From Cotesia glomerata (taxonomy: Eukaryota; Arthropoda; Insecta; Hymenoptera; Braconidae), in contig NC_058165.1 in the NCBI RefSeq assembly GCF_020080835.1, positions 15,369,915 to 15,433,914 on the forward strand: a stretch of 64,000 nt of DNA. Direction: 5' to 3'. A model generated the notes under the pieces. It was not told the origin of the DNA and did not search any database. It was given only the letters and a program-made list of their open reading frames with translations. How positions within the stretch are numbered: position 1 is the first letter of the stretch; each line of letters begins with the position of its first letter. Shown here piece after piece: positions 21,786-33,389 of the stretch. The translations under genes were made by a program, and so were the position numbers.

Positions 21786-24700
21786 CTAATAACAATGTGT
21801 TATTTTCAGAATTACAGTTTTATTCTTTTCGTAAATTTTATTATCTTTATGCTGCAATATGTCATATTGTTCAGAATTAATTGATAACTTACCTCGTCAC
21901 TACGATCAGTTACATTTCTCAGATTTATGTTATTATGAATTCTCGGTGGAACCTGCATAATATAAGAGTTAATTAGAAAAATTATTTATACACTATATTA
22001 ATAAATAATGAATTACATTTTCAGTAAAAAATTTGTGAAACGTTTAGCTTTAATTTTCATGACTAAGCAATATCGTTTTACAATTTTCCTACAAAATTAA
22101 ATTATAATATATAGAAATAGTTATCACGAAAAAATTTACGATCAACTGTGTATTTTTTCACTATTGAAACACGCGTGATAAACAGAGCACATTAATTGGG
22201 ATTGCTGTAATACAAATTATGAGCAAACATATGCATTGAATTTTACTATAAAAGCAGCTTTTTAAAAAATCGAATAATTTTTACAGTATTTAATGACAAA
22301 GATAAGCTGAAAATTTTTTGGTCATTAAAATAAACGAACTAATCATTATGCTCAACTGTGATACTATTATGTATCACTAAGTCAAAGAATAATTTTTTTT
22401 TTTTTTCAAAATTGTGAAATTTAACATAGCAATTGTCAACTGAAATACCTGCTTTCTTAAATAGGAGCTGTTGATATTGATAATTAAAGTTGAATTGAGT
22501 TGAAACATTTTTTATTTTCATCTTGCACAAGATGGCAACAAATATTTCTCAAAATTTAAATTTTCAATCTGGTCATTTTCAGAACTTATTGATTAAATCA
22601 ACAAAATTTGTTAAAAGAGATTAGAAGTTCTCTACATTATATTTATTTTCAATTTTTGATAAATTTTCTTTTCAAAAGATATTTTAAGTTCAGGTTGGTC
22701 TTATTCTAAGTTTAAAATTTTTCCATTATCTTTTAAAAAAATTATCATTATTATTATTTTTGAAAAAAAATTCTCTGCTTATTTAAAATATTTTATCATT
22801 TTTATTTTATAAAATAAAAGACAACTGAATTTGCGAAACTTATATTATTAATAACTTGGTCTAGACTTCGCACTAATTTGTTTATAATTACATGAATGAT
22901 ATTGGAAAACAAGAAAAAATTGTAAAATCAACAAGTCTAGTATTAATATGATTAAATTATTTAGAAAAGCGATTCTATTAAAAAATATATATACATTTGT
23001 CCGTTACTTCGAATTTCTGATAACTTCTTATCAAGTCGGTTAATGTCAACATTTTTTTTTAATTATACAAAAAAAAACTGTACTTTTTCATTCATTTCAT
23101 GTACATAGTGCAGAGTACTCTTAAAAATTAAAAATTACAAATGTTTTTATAATCGTCTTTATAAGAAGCAGACTGAATGTGAATGGTAAAATTATTGACA
23201 ATGTTTGTACCATTGACCACCCTGTCGTCTTTTATTTGGAGGCTGAATATTAATATAAAAATTTCAAAATAAATATTTCTTAACTTTAATATTCGAATAT
23301 CATTCTAAAGTTCAGAACAATTACACAACGTTGTCTTCGAGAAATTACTAAATTGATAAATCAATCAAGTTAAAAATTAGTTAGGTGAATTATGACAGTG
23401 CATAAAAATATATTTTTGTTTTTTTTATTCTATAATTGTAGTCTTCCATACGAATAACTTTCTTGTAGCATTTTTTTTAGTCATACTTTTTGTCCGTTAT
23501 TATTTGTCTCCAAGATGGTCAATACACGGGTAATGACTAGCTTACACTGATAGAAGGATTTGTTTATAGCTAAAAATATTTGTTAATATTTAACAAATCA
23601 TTTATTAGGGACGACTTTTTAGTCCTTAACAAATATTTCTTAGTATTTAAAAGATTTTTAATATTTAATAAATGAATATCAGATTTATTAAATACAAACA
23701 AATTATTTTAAATACTAAGAAATATTTGTTTAATACTAAAAGTCGTCTCTAATAAATGATTTGTTAAATATTAACAAATATTTTAACCATAAACAAATCC
23801 TTCTATTAGCGTAATAGAGGAACCTGCTAGGTAGACAGACAGCACATTAGGATTTTAAGCTAATTTTACTTATTTACATATTGCTTATTAATGTTTTTCG
23901 TAATTTTTTTTTTTTTTTTAATTATAAATTTAGGTCATAACGGTATAATTATTTTGTTTCTGAATTAATTTATTTTTGTTACAAATATTGACTTAACTTG
24001 AAAAAAATATTTCTTAACTGGTCAGCACAGAGGTCTTTTTCCTTCTATTGAAAAGTTAAAAATTGATTTTATTAAAAGTAATGATGTCATCAACTGTTTA
24101 ACAGTATACAGTTATGTTATTTAAAAATCTATTACTTTGCAAGTTTTCATTATTTACATTGAAAGATAGAGCATAGATTCAAAAGTTTTTCTATTCATTG
24201 AATTTTGATGTTCTTTTAAAGCGATGAGAAATTTTGACTAAGGTAAAATGACAATATTAGTAACAGGGACCTCATTACTGACTTTAACATTAATTTTGCA
24301 ACTTTCTTAATGAATTAAATTATTAATTTCTATTATGACTACTTTATTTATAATCTTTGAAACCTCTAGACCACAAAAATGTTTAATTTTAATTTCAAGT
24401 GCTACATTTTTAAAAAATAAGAAAAAATGTCAGTAATCAGTCTTTTACAGCGGCGACTAATAGGTTCTTTTACTCTATTTTAATAGTAATTTTAAATAAA
24501 ATTTAATTAAAAATGCCAATCTTATATATTTTTAATTCTCAATTGAATAAATTATTGAAATAGCAAATTTATTGAGCAGGCGCAAAGTATCCCTTTTATA
24601 GAGTATTCAATTTTATATCAAAATATGTATTTGCATCTATTGCTCAATTGTTTGTTAAACAATGGTTATAAAACTTCATAACTCGAGAATATTTCTTCAC

Positions 24701-25796
24701 ATATGCTTTCAATGTAAAATGTAAAATTGTTATAACTGACCATCACATGACAATAACTCATTATTTTTGAAAAATCAAGAAAATGTAATTGACAACAACA
24801 TTATATTTCAAGAAAAAATTCAATTCGAATTTCGATTTTCTTTGCCTAACCAGAATTTTCTTTAAAATATTATAATATGCTCATGAAGATAAAAGTCAGA
24901 CGTTAATAAATAAACCGTTAATAATTTCAAAGTCTTGAAAGCTCATTGCTGAAAAAGATTCATTGTTAAAAATCTAGAACTTCTAAATCTCAATAATTAT
25001 TATTACAAAAATATTGTATTTATTATTTTTTTTTTTCTATTATCAGATTTAAAATTTAAATGACAGTTTTCAATGAATTTCATTCGTATTACTATTATGC
25101 ATAAAATAAATCGAAAATTTTAAGATAGTGAGATAATTTTTTATTTATTATATTTTGAGTTTCCATTATGAGATTTTAGTTATATTTATTATTAATAATT
25201 GATATACTGCCATATTGTAATTTTTCTTACCTGGTCTGTCGCGTCACCTTCCAGATTTTTGGATTAATCTGTACTTGGGTATCAAATAAATCTTCATCCG
25301 AAGTTTCTCTATCATTTTCATTTCCCACACTTGTTTCATTTTGATCATGACTTCCAGCATGTTCAATGACAACATTAACGATTCTTTTGCCATTTTCACG
25401 TTCATTTTCGGTATTATTATCATCATATTCATCAACTTCTTCATGACTACCGTCATTTTCTTCTTCAACCCTTTCATGAACCTCTCCGTTAAAATTATCG
25501 TCTTCCTTTCTCTGTTCTTCGTATTTTGTCAATATGTCATGACTCGTTATTTTTTCGCTTGTATTTGATTTTTACCTTTGGCCTAATAAAATGAAAAATA
25601 AAAGTTGCAGTTGTTATGATTTAAAAAAAAAAAAGAAATTTGAATTTTTTTATTTTGTAGTAAGTATTTACCTTTCTTTTTCTCATAACTAAATCTATTG
25701 AGTCATCACTGTCATCGGATTTTTCTTCAAGTGAGGATGGATGTGGTTTAGGTCGTCGTGATCTTAACCGCGGATTGTTGATTTCTTCTATAGAAT
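21108..25796 (-). CDS. Multi-exon gene: acidic region, coiled coil and BEN-like domain (minus)
   Basis: Exons read 5' to 3' on the minus strand: 25796-25672 (Arg/Ser/Asp-rich, donor GTAAAT), about 25570-25231 (strongly acidic, donor GTAAGA), 21952-21893 (20 codons, phase 0, acceptor ATGCAG, donor GTAAGT) and 21785-21108 (terminal). The 60-base and terminal exons join in frame. The terminal exon encodes a ~110-residue Glu/Gln/Arg coiled coil, then about 80 residues resembling a BEN domain (IWGYENLALRAVKVG, LPLTPAKKLVLEKAI). BEN domains are known protein- and DNA-binding modules of chromatin regulators. The join between the first two exons is not in frame as I read it, and the acidic exon ends in phase 2, so an exon between 22000 and 25230 is probably missing from my model. 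It could be a live host gene or a partly decayed paralogue. Confidence 0.55.
21893..21952 (-). CDS. 60-base internal exon of the BEN-like gene
   Basis: Flanked by the acceptor TTATGCAG and donor GTAAGTTATC, phase 0 at both ends, encoding VPPRIHNNINLRNVTDRSDE. Only this frame is open. It joins in frame to the terminal exon at 21785. Confidence 0.6.
21953..25230. other. Large intron of the BEN-like gene
   Basis: About 3.3 kb of AT-rich sequence with a fold-back at 23547-23810. A further coding exon (entering in phase 2, leaving in phase 0) should lie here if the gene is intact. I could not identify it. Confidence 0.5.
23547..23810. repeat. Fold-back (MITE-like) element, 264 bp
   Basis: The arms TGATAGAAGGATTTGTTTAT and AAACAAATCCTTCTATTAG are reverse complements. 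Pairing continues through AACAAATCATTTATTAG and GACGACTTTT to the centre. A related half-element is at about 63775-63935. Confidence 0.85.
25231..25570 (-). CDS. Acidic exon of the BEN-like gene
   Basis: The minus frame reads ...SEKITSHDILTKYEEQRKED, a Glu/Asp/Asn-rich stretch, then VQINPKIWKVTRQT, and ends at a good donor (CCAG/GTAAGA) in phase 2. The upstream limit is uncertain: the acceptor TTTATTAG gives a stop within a few codons in this frame, so the junction or a one-base error needs checking. It probably forms the disordered N-terminal part of the protein. Confidence 0.5.
25672..25796 (-). CDS. Upstream exon of the BEN-like gene
   Basis: The acceptor AAATTATAG and donor AAAG/GTAAAT enclose 125 bases encoding SIEEINNPRLRSRRPKPHPS... 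and ending DDSIDLVMRKRK, which resembles a basic nuclear-localisation stretch. The exon enters in phase 1 and leaves in phase 0. The upstream partner was not found with confidence. Confidence 0.45.
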
Positions 25797-25874
25797 CTAT
25801 AATTTAATATCTTGATTAGACTTATCCTCAAAATAGTTTGAAAAAATTATTTTTTAAATTGATAAAAATTTGAT

Positions 25875-26018
25875 TAAGGTAAAAGCCCCAGAAGCTGCTC
25901 ATGTACCAGTACATGTTCACTCCATGTATTTGTATATCTATATTTGAGAATATAGATATACAAATACATCAAGTGAGCATGTACTGGTACATGAGCAGCT
26001 ACTAGGGCTCTGACCTTA
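25875..26018. repeat. Palindromic GGTAAGAGCC element, 144 bp
   Basis: AAGGTAAAAGCCCCAGAAGC on the left pairs with the complement of GCAGCTACTAGGGCTCTGAC on the right, and CAGTACATG and TATAGATATACAAATACAT pair in the middle. It contains the same phrases as 12990-13070. It lies just upstream of the BEN-like gene's upstream exon. Confidence 0.85.
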
Positions 26019-26684
26019 CTCAACATTAAATTTTTGCAATATTTAGATGCATAATTCTTCATACATTTAACTGAAAATTTTGCAAAAATTACAATTTTTT
26101 TTTCTAATGCAAACATAACGTAACCGAAAAATTTTTTTTTTTCATATTTTAAATATAATAAGTATCTGCAGGTGTCCATTTTCATAAACCTGTTAGAAAT
26201 AAAAACATTTTTAATGTAAATTATAGAAATTTTTTTCTTTCGATGTACGAAAATTGTTATTCATTTTTAATATGAATCTGTTTGCTCTCTTACGTTCGTT
26301 TTTAATTTAAGTTGCAATAATAAAAGTTATTTCAAAAATTTCTTAGATCGATAATATATTTAATTACTCTTCAAACTTAATAGTTCTTGAACTTTTTCTT
26401 AATCATCTTTTTAGTCCGAAATTAATTCCATTGTCAAAAATAAGATATTGTTTAATTTTATAACATTGTAAGACAGTTACTTTTACTGCTTTTATATTCA
26501 GAAACTTTTATATGCAAATTTATTGTTATCATTTTTAAAATAAAATTTTAATCTATTTTTTCAATATAAAAATCTTTTAATGTAGAATTTTAGCAATTTT
26601 TAATTTTCATTGGCCTTGCCAAATCTACACATTATGTCAGTTTTGATAGTTACGATTTTCACTATAATTTTTCATTAATGAACT
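26019..26684. other. AT-rich stretch, nothing recognised
   Basis: Short minus-strand frame at 26030-26185 with an acceptor-like CTAACAG upstream, but no convincing exon. Confidence 0.5.
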
Positions 26685-26931
26685 TAACACTAAAAAGTTT
26701 TTGCTCTGCACGATACGAGATCGCTACTGTCACGATCCACACTTTACTATCTAGAGGAGAGTGAGTTTAGGAAAACTATGCTAACGGTAGCAATAATACG
26801 TTTCGTGAATGGCACCGAATAGATCGTGATGGTCACTATCCAGATTGCTACTTGTAGCCTCTACGGATTGTATCGGTGACGGATCTTACTATACAGTAGA
26901 TAGTGCCGAGCAGAAAACTTTTTTCAGTGTA
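26685..26931. repeat. MITE-like element with ~28 bp terminal inverted repeats
   Basis: The ends TAACACTAAAAAGTTTTTGC and CAGAAAACTTTTTTCAGTGT pair with a few mismatches and continue into GCTCTGCAC / GTGCCGAGC. The interior is less AT-rich than its surroundings and non-coding. Confidence 0.75.
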
Positions 26932-27006
26932 CACAAATAAAAATAATTTAAAAATCAAATAGTTTTACAATTCTACATCTTGTATATTATGTTAATTATT
27001 TTACAT

Positions 27007-27124
27007 TACCCTGATTAAAAAGTATTGACACAAAGGAAAAAGTATTGAAAAAGAATTGGTTTTCTAGTCAATTCAATTTTTTCAATACTTTTTTCCTTGT
27101 CTCAATACTTTTTTATTCAGGGTA
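27007..27124. repeat. Small fold-back (118 bp)
   Basis: TACCCTGATTAAAAAGTATT at the left is the near-perfect reverse complement of AATACTTTTTTATTCAGGGT at the right, and the pairing continues for ~45 bp per arm. Confidence 0.9.
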
Positions 27125-27659
27125 ACTGAATAATCATGTTTTATTTTCAATTACCATTATTTTGAATAAAATTATAAATTCGAATGATAACTGAAAATTT
27201 TCCAATTTCTTCACATTTTTCAATTTTTATTTTTTCAATTCAAATAATTAAAAATTGATGAATTATTAAAAATAAAAAATTTAATCATCCTTCAAAATTT
27301 TATCTATATAACGTTAACTGTTGTACATAAAACAATAAACCTTAAAAATTTTTAATTCAATGATTAATTTTAAATTGATAAAAAATTAAAATATTTATGT
27401 CACAGAAATTAACTAATATCTTAAGAATTTTTGACGCATAAAAACCAAATTATTCTGATAAACAATGTCTTAAAAATTACTTAAAAAGAGAACAATGAAT
27501 AAGTTCGAATTTATAACGAATAATTTTTATCATAATTGATTACACGAAAGAAAATTATTAAAATTTTAGCTTCATAAACTTTCGATGAAAAAATATTTGT
27601 GTTTTAATACTTACTTGCGGTTTTTAATATTAAACATTTTTCAGATTTTCCTAATTGCT
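27125..27659. other. AT-rich stretch, nothing recognised
   Basis: No repeat or exon seen. The 84-codon plus frame that starts at 27585 looks like a shadow of the minus-strand frame below. Confidence 0.5.
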
Positions 27660-27779
27660 TTAAAAGATACACTTTATTTTTGTTGTTTGAGTATATTTTT
27701 CGAAATTTTCTATAAACTGAGTTTCTACAATCCATTTTTGCTTAGTCGAGAGTATTTCTATTTCAGCAAATTTCCACAT
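27660..27779 (-). CDS. Candidate first coding exon on the minus strand (39 codons)
   Basis: From ATG 27779 the frame reads MWKFAEIEILSTKQKWIVET and continues QFIENFEKYTQ... to a TAA at 27660. The sequence is protein-like, and just upstream lies the only GC-richer block nearby. It could be the N-terminus of the BEN-like gene. The available donor (AAA/GTGTAT) is weak, so this is speculative. Confidence 0.3.
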   Translation of the reverse strand: MWKFAEIEILSTKQKWIVETQFIENFEKYTQTTKIKCIF

Positions 27780-28120
27780 ATTGATGCGTTCGATACGATA
27801 GTCACCGAAGAAATAAAAATACCGCCTACGGTTGTATGAAGACCAAACTAAAAGTTTGTTGTTCGGCTAGTTTTAAGTGTGTTTTTGTGTAGGCATGCGT
27901 CGCACCACTACCAGCGCCGGCGGACGAATATACACGACGTACATCAGCACATTGTCAGCGTGTATGTGAGACATTTATGCATCACTACACCGAAAATCAT
28001 ATGTATGCGTACCTAAGATATACTCGCTGCGTGTATAGATATCCAGCGTAGTTATATGTCTGTTTACTATAACAAAATGATGGCTACGATTTTTCGCGGT
28101 TCTTTCTAGACGCCTTAAGA
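27780..28120 (-). promoter_or_regulatory. GC/CpG-richer block, possible promoter region
   Basis: Embedded in AT-rich DNA, with several CpGs (CCAGCGCCGGCGGACGAATA, CACGACGTAC, TTCGCGG) and several ACGTA/CGTATG motifs. It lies directly upstream of the minus-strand 39-codon frame. Called from composition and position only. Confidence 0.3.
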
Positions 28121-28978
28121 TTTTATTTCTTCAAGTCTTAAATAATTTTTAATGTTGAATGGTGAAATAAGTGATGATGCATACTTCAACACACCATTTT
28201 TCAATTTTATTTAAAAAATCAATTAGTTTCAGAATAATGTTTTTAGAAATTGTGCTTTTAATTTTCAAATTTTTTCTATGTGCAATTCTTGATTTTAATA
28301 TTTTCTTTATAACTTTATTTATGATAAAAAAAATAAATAGTCAGATGTCTTCCGTTTTTATATTCATATTTGTCGTTCGTAAAATGTAAGTAATGAACCT
28401 TATATCGAAATCAATTGAAAATCGATAAATATTTATTTCCATTATAAATAAATGTTTATAGTTCTTGATACAAGTAAATTTACTTGTTAAATTAATTTAA
28501 CAAAACTTGTTTCATTGGTATCAGCACCTCATGTCGTGTAGTAAGAATAGTCCGAAGTGCATATATTTGCAGAAAGTGATTTTTGATGCCATTGTTAATA
28601 AATTCTGTGACGTAATCAAATCAAGTATTTGAATTGAAATAAAATTAACTCAAGTAACGATTGCGCAAGGTATATAGTAATTAATGAAAATAGATATTTT
28701 TAATATCATTGGAATCATAATCTTTTAAAAATACTTTTACATCGGTATGCCTTTAAATTTTTACAAAGATTTCCAAAAACTGTAGCCTTGAAGTAATTTA
28801 CTATATAGAAATATACTACTTGCAGTCTAGACTATATAATCCTTTTATCTATTATACATACACTTAGCCAAAAGATCGACAAATAGGTTTCCATTTTATT
28901 TTTTTTACATATGTATGTGTGTATGTGAATGTACGTTTGACATATTACTATTGAGTAGTATAAAAGTATCACAGTAAG
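28121..28978. other. AT-rich stretch, nothing recognised
   Basis: The 72-codon hydrophobic frame at 28171 has no support. No repeats noticed. Confidence 0.55.
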
Positions 28979-29072
28979 TCGAGTCGCGTTATGAACCCGG
29001 CTTGTTGTCTTTTCTTTTAACCAGACTCGCGTTAATAAGAGAGACACTAAGAGGGCTCATAACGCGACTCGA
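28979..29072. repeat. Small MITE-like element, 20 bp terminal inverted repeats
   Basis: TCGAGTCGCGTTATGAACCC pairs with GGGCTCATAACGCGACTCGA with one mismatch, 94 bp in all. The minus frame that overlaps it is not a gene. Confidence 0.9.
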
Positions 29073-29925
29073 ATGTATAAAATTTAAATAGCAATTATAA
29101 AATAGTCTTTCATTAATATCACAAAAATTGTTATATTTTCCAAATCCATATTTCTTAAATTTTTAAAAATTATCAAATTTAATTATCAATTAAAAACAGT
29201 GTATTAATTTTATACAATTTTTGTTTATCTTTTATTAAATTTTTGTACATAAAGTTCGTTATATTTGAAAATGTATCATCAATACTTCAAAGCAGCAGTA
29301 TTTATTTTCACAGTACTTGGGCTGTAAATAATAAAGAACAAGAGAGCGTAAATGTCAAAATAAATATATTCTGTTGAGGTGATAATATTACAAGTTTATC
29401 AATTACGATCTCTGTCAGTTGATATTTAAGTGATACATATTTAAAAGATTAGTTTTAACGATTAAACTTTCATTTTGTAAGTCACTATTATTATAAGCTA
29501 TTGAATTTTTTCATAGGTTGAAGTTTTATTATAAAAAATAATTGTAGTATTAATTTCAATGATGAAAAAGAATATCTCTGTAAACCTGTGGAACAGTTAC
29601 GGTACCGAAAATTTTCTTCATTTGTTTTAAAGAAATACGAGCAGTTTAGTAGGTGCGAATAGACGAGGACTGTTAGGCGGCGGAGGGAAAACAATTGTTA
29701 CTTGTTTTCTCCTATTGTATAGATATATACATAACATTAGCTGTTGGCAGTATTTCTTTATCTTTGAATTATAGTATTTTAATTTGTCGGGGAAAGTATC
29801 AATTTTCTATTCTGACAAACATTTTTAATATATTTAATTTCAATTTGTTTTTTTTTTAAATCCCACATTTATAAAGCCCATATTTTAACTTTATTATTTA
29901 ATTGAATAGATGGTGATCTTATAAA
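29073..29925. other. AT-rich stretch, nothing recognised
   Basis: No frame, repeat or signal noticed on either strand. Confidence 0.5.
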
Positions 29926-29926
29926 A

Positions 29927-30016
<90 letters not shown>
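29926..30016. repeat. (AT)n microsatellite
   Basis: About 45 uninterrupted AT units. Confidence 0.98.
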
Positions 30017-30018
<2 letters not shown>

Positions 30019-30799
30019 ATATATACTTTTCTTAATATATTTCTGTGTTTAAAGTATTTGTAAAGAAAAAAATCAAGCCATTTCGTTGACCTAGCTCTGT
30101 AGCTATATCAACCTAAAATGTTGAAAAAAAAAGAAAAAAATAAGTTATTTTAAATCCTTGCGTGAAATTTCTTAATTTAATAACAGAATTATTTAAATCT
30201 GATGTTTGATGAGTACGAAAAATGATTGAAATGATTAAAAATTATTTTATTATTAAAAACTAAACAAAAACAGAACGTAAACTACAAAAACTATAAGTCA
30301 AGAATAAATCGATTTTTTTTTCTAACCAAGTAATATTTTTACTGGAATAAAAAATTGGTGAGTTTCGAAAACATTATCAACATTTTAGCAACATAAAAAT
30401 TATAAATCACTATTTTTTTAAGAAAAAATTTTTATTCGAAAAAAGTGAATAAAATACTTAGCTTGGTTTTTTTTCGATGAAGTGGGAAATTTACTTTTTA
30501 CATAAACGATCAATGATCATTTAAGAATGCAAATGAAAAATTTCAACAAACTGTAAATCTATTTCCTGATATCTATATTGTTTCCTGATAAGACAAAAAA
30601 ATAAAATTAAAACAAATATTGATTCGTTTCCGAATAACAGCTTCTTCAGATCGGACTCATAATTTTTTACCGAATTTTCCAAACAATGTTTCTTTATTGT
30701 GTCCTCAATAGTTTCGTAGATATATAAATTGATTAATAAACTTGGTAAGAACATCAATCGGATCTTGGAATTAAAGCTTTCGAATTCATTTCTTTTTGT
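30017..30799. other. AT-rich stretch, nothing recognised
   Basis: The 102-codon minus frame at 30521-30829 overlaps a hairpin element at its start and has no recognisable product. Confidence 0.5.
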
Positions 30800-30873
30800 G
30801 TGAGAATTCGCCCGATTTCGTGCTCGCACCCGTCCCCGTGCGCATGAAATGTCGGCATCGGGCGAATTCTCAC
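30800..30873. repeat. GC-rich hairpin element, 74 bp
   Basis: GTGAGAATTCGCCCGAT and ATCGGGCGAATTCTCAC are perfect 17 bp arms, with a loop containing GTGCTCGCACCCG. It resembles the GC-rich hairpins at 35660-36832. Confidence 0.9.
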
Positions 30874-32329
30874 TTCCTAGTCTGAGATAAGCAATAACAC
30901 TAGTATAGCTGCGTCAATGAAAAATGACTGCTACAATCTAAACGACATGTTGTGTTTAAACCACCTTAATCAATCGTAAAGAATACACATTGAATATCGA
31001 ACATTCTCAACTTTGCTAGAATTTTTCCCGTTTTAAATAGCACTTTCTATTCAATTTAAAGATTTCGTTCTTGAAAAAGTAAAAGAAGATTAAAGGCACA
31101 CACATCGCTATATACCTCTCTTACTTCGGTAAGAGGTACCGATGAAAAAGCATAAGGGCGTATAAAAAATTTTTGCGGCAATTGATTTAACAATGTTTTA
31201 AAATCTTAGTATTTTGAAATGACATTTTTTTTTTCAAAAATAGAATTTTGTGACTTAAAAAGTAATATTAAATTATTCATCTAAGTATAAAGGGATCTCT
31301 TTGAAAATCGAATAAATTACCAATGAAAAGTTTTTATATTTTATTGTTAACATTGATAGAATGAGAATTATGTTTTGCTATAATTTTTCGATTTTTATGC
31401 ATTAATTAAAAATTTTTTGCGTTTGAATATTGACATTTCAAGTAGGATAAAATATACAGCTCTGACTTTGTTATTTTCTCAGTCATTCTTGCTAAAATAA
31501 TTAATTGTTTGAATTATTAAAAAAAAAAAATACATTTACAAGAAGATTTTTAATTTTCATCACTCTTGGATTTTTATATTTAATTATTCAAAATAGTTTA
31601 TTGTGCTTAAACTTATTCGTTCCGTGTGGTGCTGGCACAAGTCAATCGACTCGTTTTCAAATGAATTTTCAATACACAAATTAAATTATATAGATTAATA
31701 ATAAACTTCCGGGAGGTGGGATTTAAAAACAAATTTCTGCTATTTATGGATATTTTTGAGCTTAAAATGGCTGCAATACTTTTACAGAAAGCCTAGCCCA
31801 ATTTGTTAAAAATATTGCAAATATAGTAAATAATTGCAACTATTGTGTGACGCCAAATAAATTAAAACCCAAGCATCACTTGTTGTCTAGACTACATTTC
31901 CGTAAGTAGAGTAGATACTATAGGAAAAATTGGTGGGCCAGAGAGTTCACTTTTGAAACTGGTGGTGGGGATAAAAGAATCATGAGTTCGAAAAGACGAT
32001 CATCAGTCACGCTGCTACTACTTAGCTGGAACAGTTCGCCTATCTCAGTGCATAGTATATTCATGTTTAGTTTTTTTTTAATTTGTTTTCTTTTCATAAT
32101 CATTCTTTACGTCATTCTACTGTACCAAAAGTTACGATAATATTGATAAAATTTTGTAATTTTTGTAAAAAGAAGAACTATTTTATTTATTTCTGTGTAT
32201 AAAATGTACATGTGGTGTATATATTTTAGTGCATTTTGAGAAAGGTTAATATTACCTAAATTTCATGTGAAGTGTAACATATTAGACGGTTAAATTTTAT
32301 CTGTCTGTGATCATCATCTATCTAGCATC
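30874..32329. other. AT-rich stretch upstream of the CACTA-type gene
   Basis: No exon or inverted terminal repeat could be assigned. The left end of the transposon should lie here, but I did not find a convincing CACTA-like terminus. Confidence 0.5.
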
Positions 32330-32426
32330 ATGCGCCGAGGTCCATACCAAAAATATTTTGATCGTTTTGGCAAGTGTGCAATGCCTCATTCAACTTTCTA
32401 CCTTAGAAAAACAACGATCAAAGATT
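32330..32426 (+). CDS. CACTA-type transposase, exon 1
   Basis: From ATG 32330 it encodes 32 residues (MRRGPYQKYFDRFGKCAMPH and on to TTIKD), then one base of a Phe codon before GTAAGT. It joins to 33130 in frame across 703 bases. Too short for ordinary frame lists. Confidence 0.7.
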
Positions 32427-33129
32427 GTAAGTATCACTCTTAAAAATAGTAAATTATTCATATATAATGAACATAATATATAATAAGAAAGATTTAATGT
32501 AGAAACAATACACTCAAAAGATAAGAAGCAATCAGGATTTTCAAAACAAAGAATTTTTTTTTGCATTATTTCAAGTTATGTCTTAAACATATCCAAAACT
32601 TTAGGTGTATTAAATATACATACATCGAATGTTTTTTTCTTTTAATTAGTAAAAGGCTCTCAGATCTTCAAAATATCGGAATTTTTTTTAATTTATAAAA
32701 TTAAGTTAATGAAAAATTTATAAAAATTAAAAAATTGTTACAATAGACTTTCAATATTAAATATTTGTTCCAAATGTTTTTATTTAATGTCTCACTAATT
32801 TTATAAAATTCTGAAATTTCCAATTTCATAAAAAATTAAAAATTTTTTAATTTGTTAGAGTTGAATTGTTCACTTCACTTTTTTTTTTTTTTTTTTTTTT
32901 TTATGAAATTCTTTTTACTAATATTGAAAAATCCAAATACGTTAGAAGGATGTTTTACGTTATTTCAAAATATTAATTAAAAAAAAATTTTTTTAATACA
33001 GAAGTTGATTTGACATTGAATGATCCATTTATAAGTTAAAAAGAAAAATTATGCTTTTTAAATTTATTAATTAATATATTTAATTCTTATGTGTTATATC
33101 AAGAGAAACATGAAATGGAAAAACTTTAG

Positions 33130-33389
33130 TCGGAGAAATGAGAAATCATAATAGCAACAGTCCCGAGTATCATTTGGACATTATTCATGATGCCCAGCAA
33201 TTAAGTAATGAGCAAAATTTTGAAATTATTGATATAAATTCAAGCACTGATAACACAAATGGCAAAGTATACGGACTTGATTCAAATTTGTGGCTTCGGG
33301 ATGAATTAGATGAACATGAAACTACTAGACATTCATGGTTTGATGATGATTATAATGAGCAACTTAATGAGGAAGAAGTTTGGTTTGAG
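33130..33389 (+). CDS. CACTA-type transposase, exon 2
   Basis: It begins after AACTTTAG, completes the split codon (TTC) and reads GEMRNHNSNSPEYHLDIIHD through an acidic, Asn-rich linker. It ends EEVWFE before GTAATA in phase 0. It is a low-complexity linker without a domain. Confidence 0.7.

Noticed and set aside
14104..25800. Integrated viral (polydnavirus) segment
   Set aside because: BEN-like domains and multi-exon orphan genes can occur in such segments of parasitoid wasps, but I saw no segment junctions, no viral core genes and no second supporting gene.
30521..30829. 102-codon minus-strand open frame as a gene
   Set aside because: Its start lies in a hairpin element and the rest is AT-driven, with no domain or splice support.
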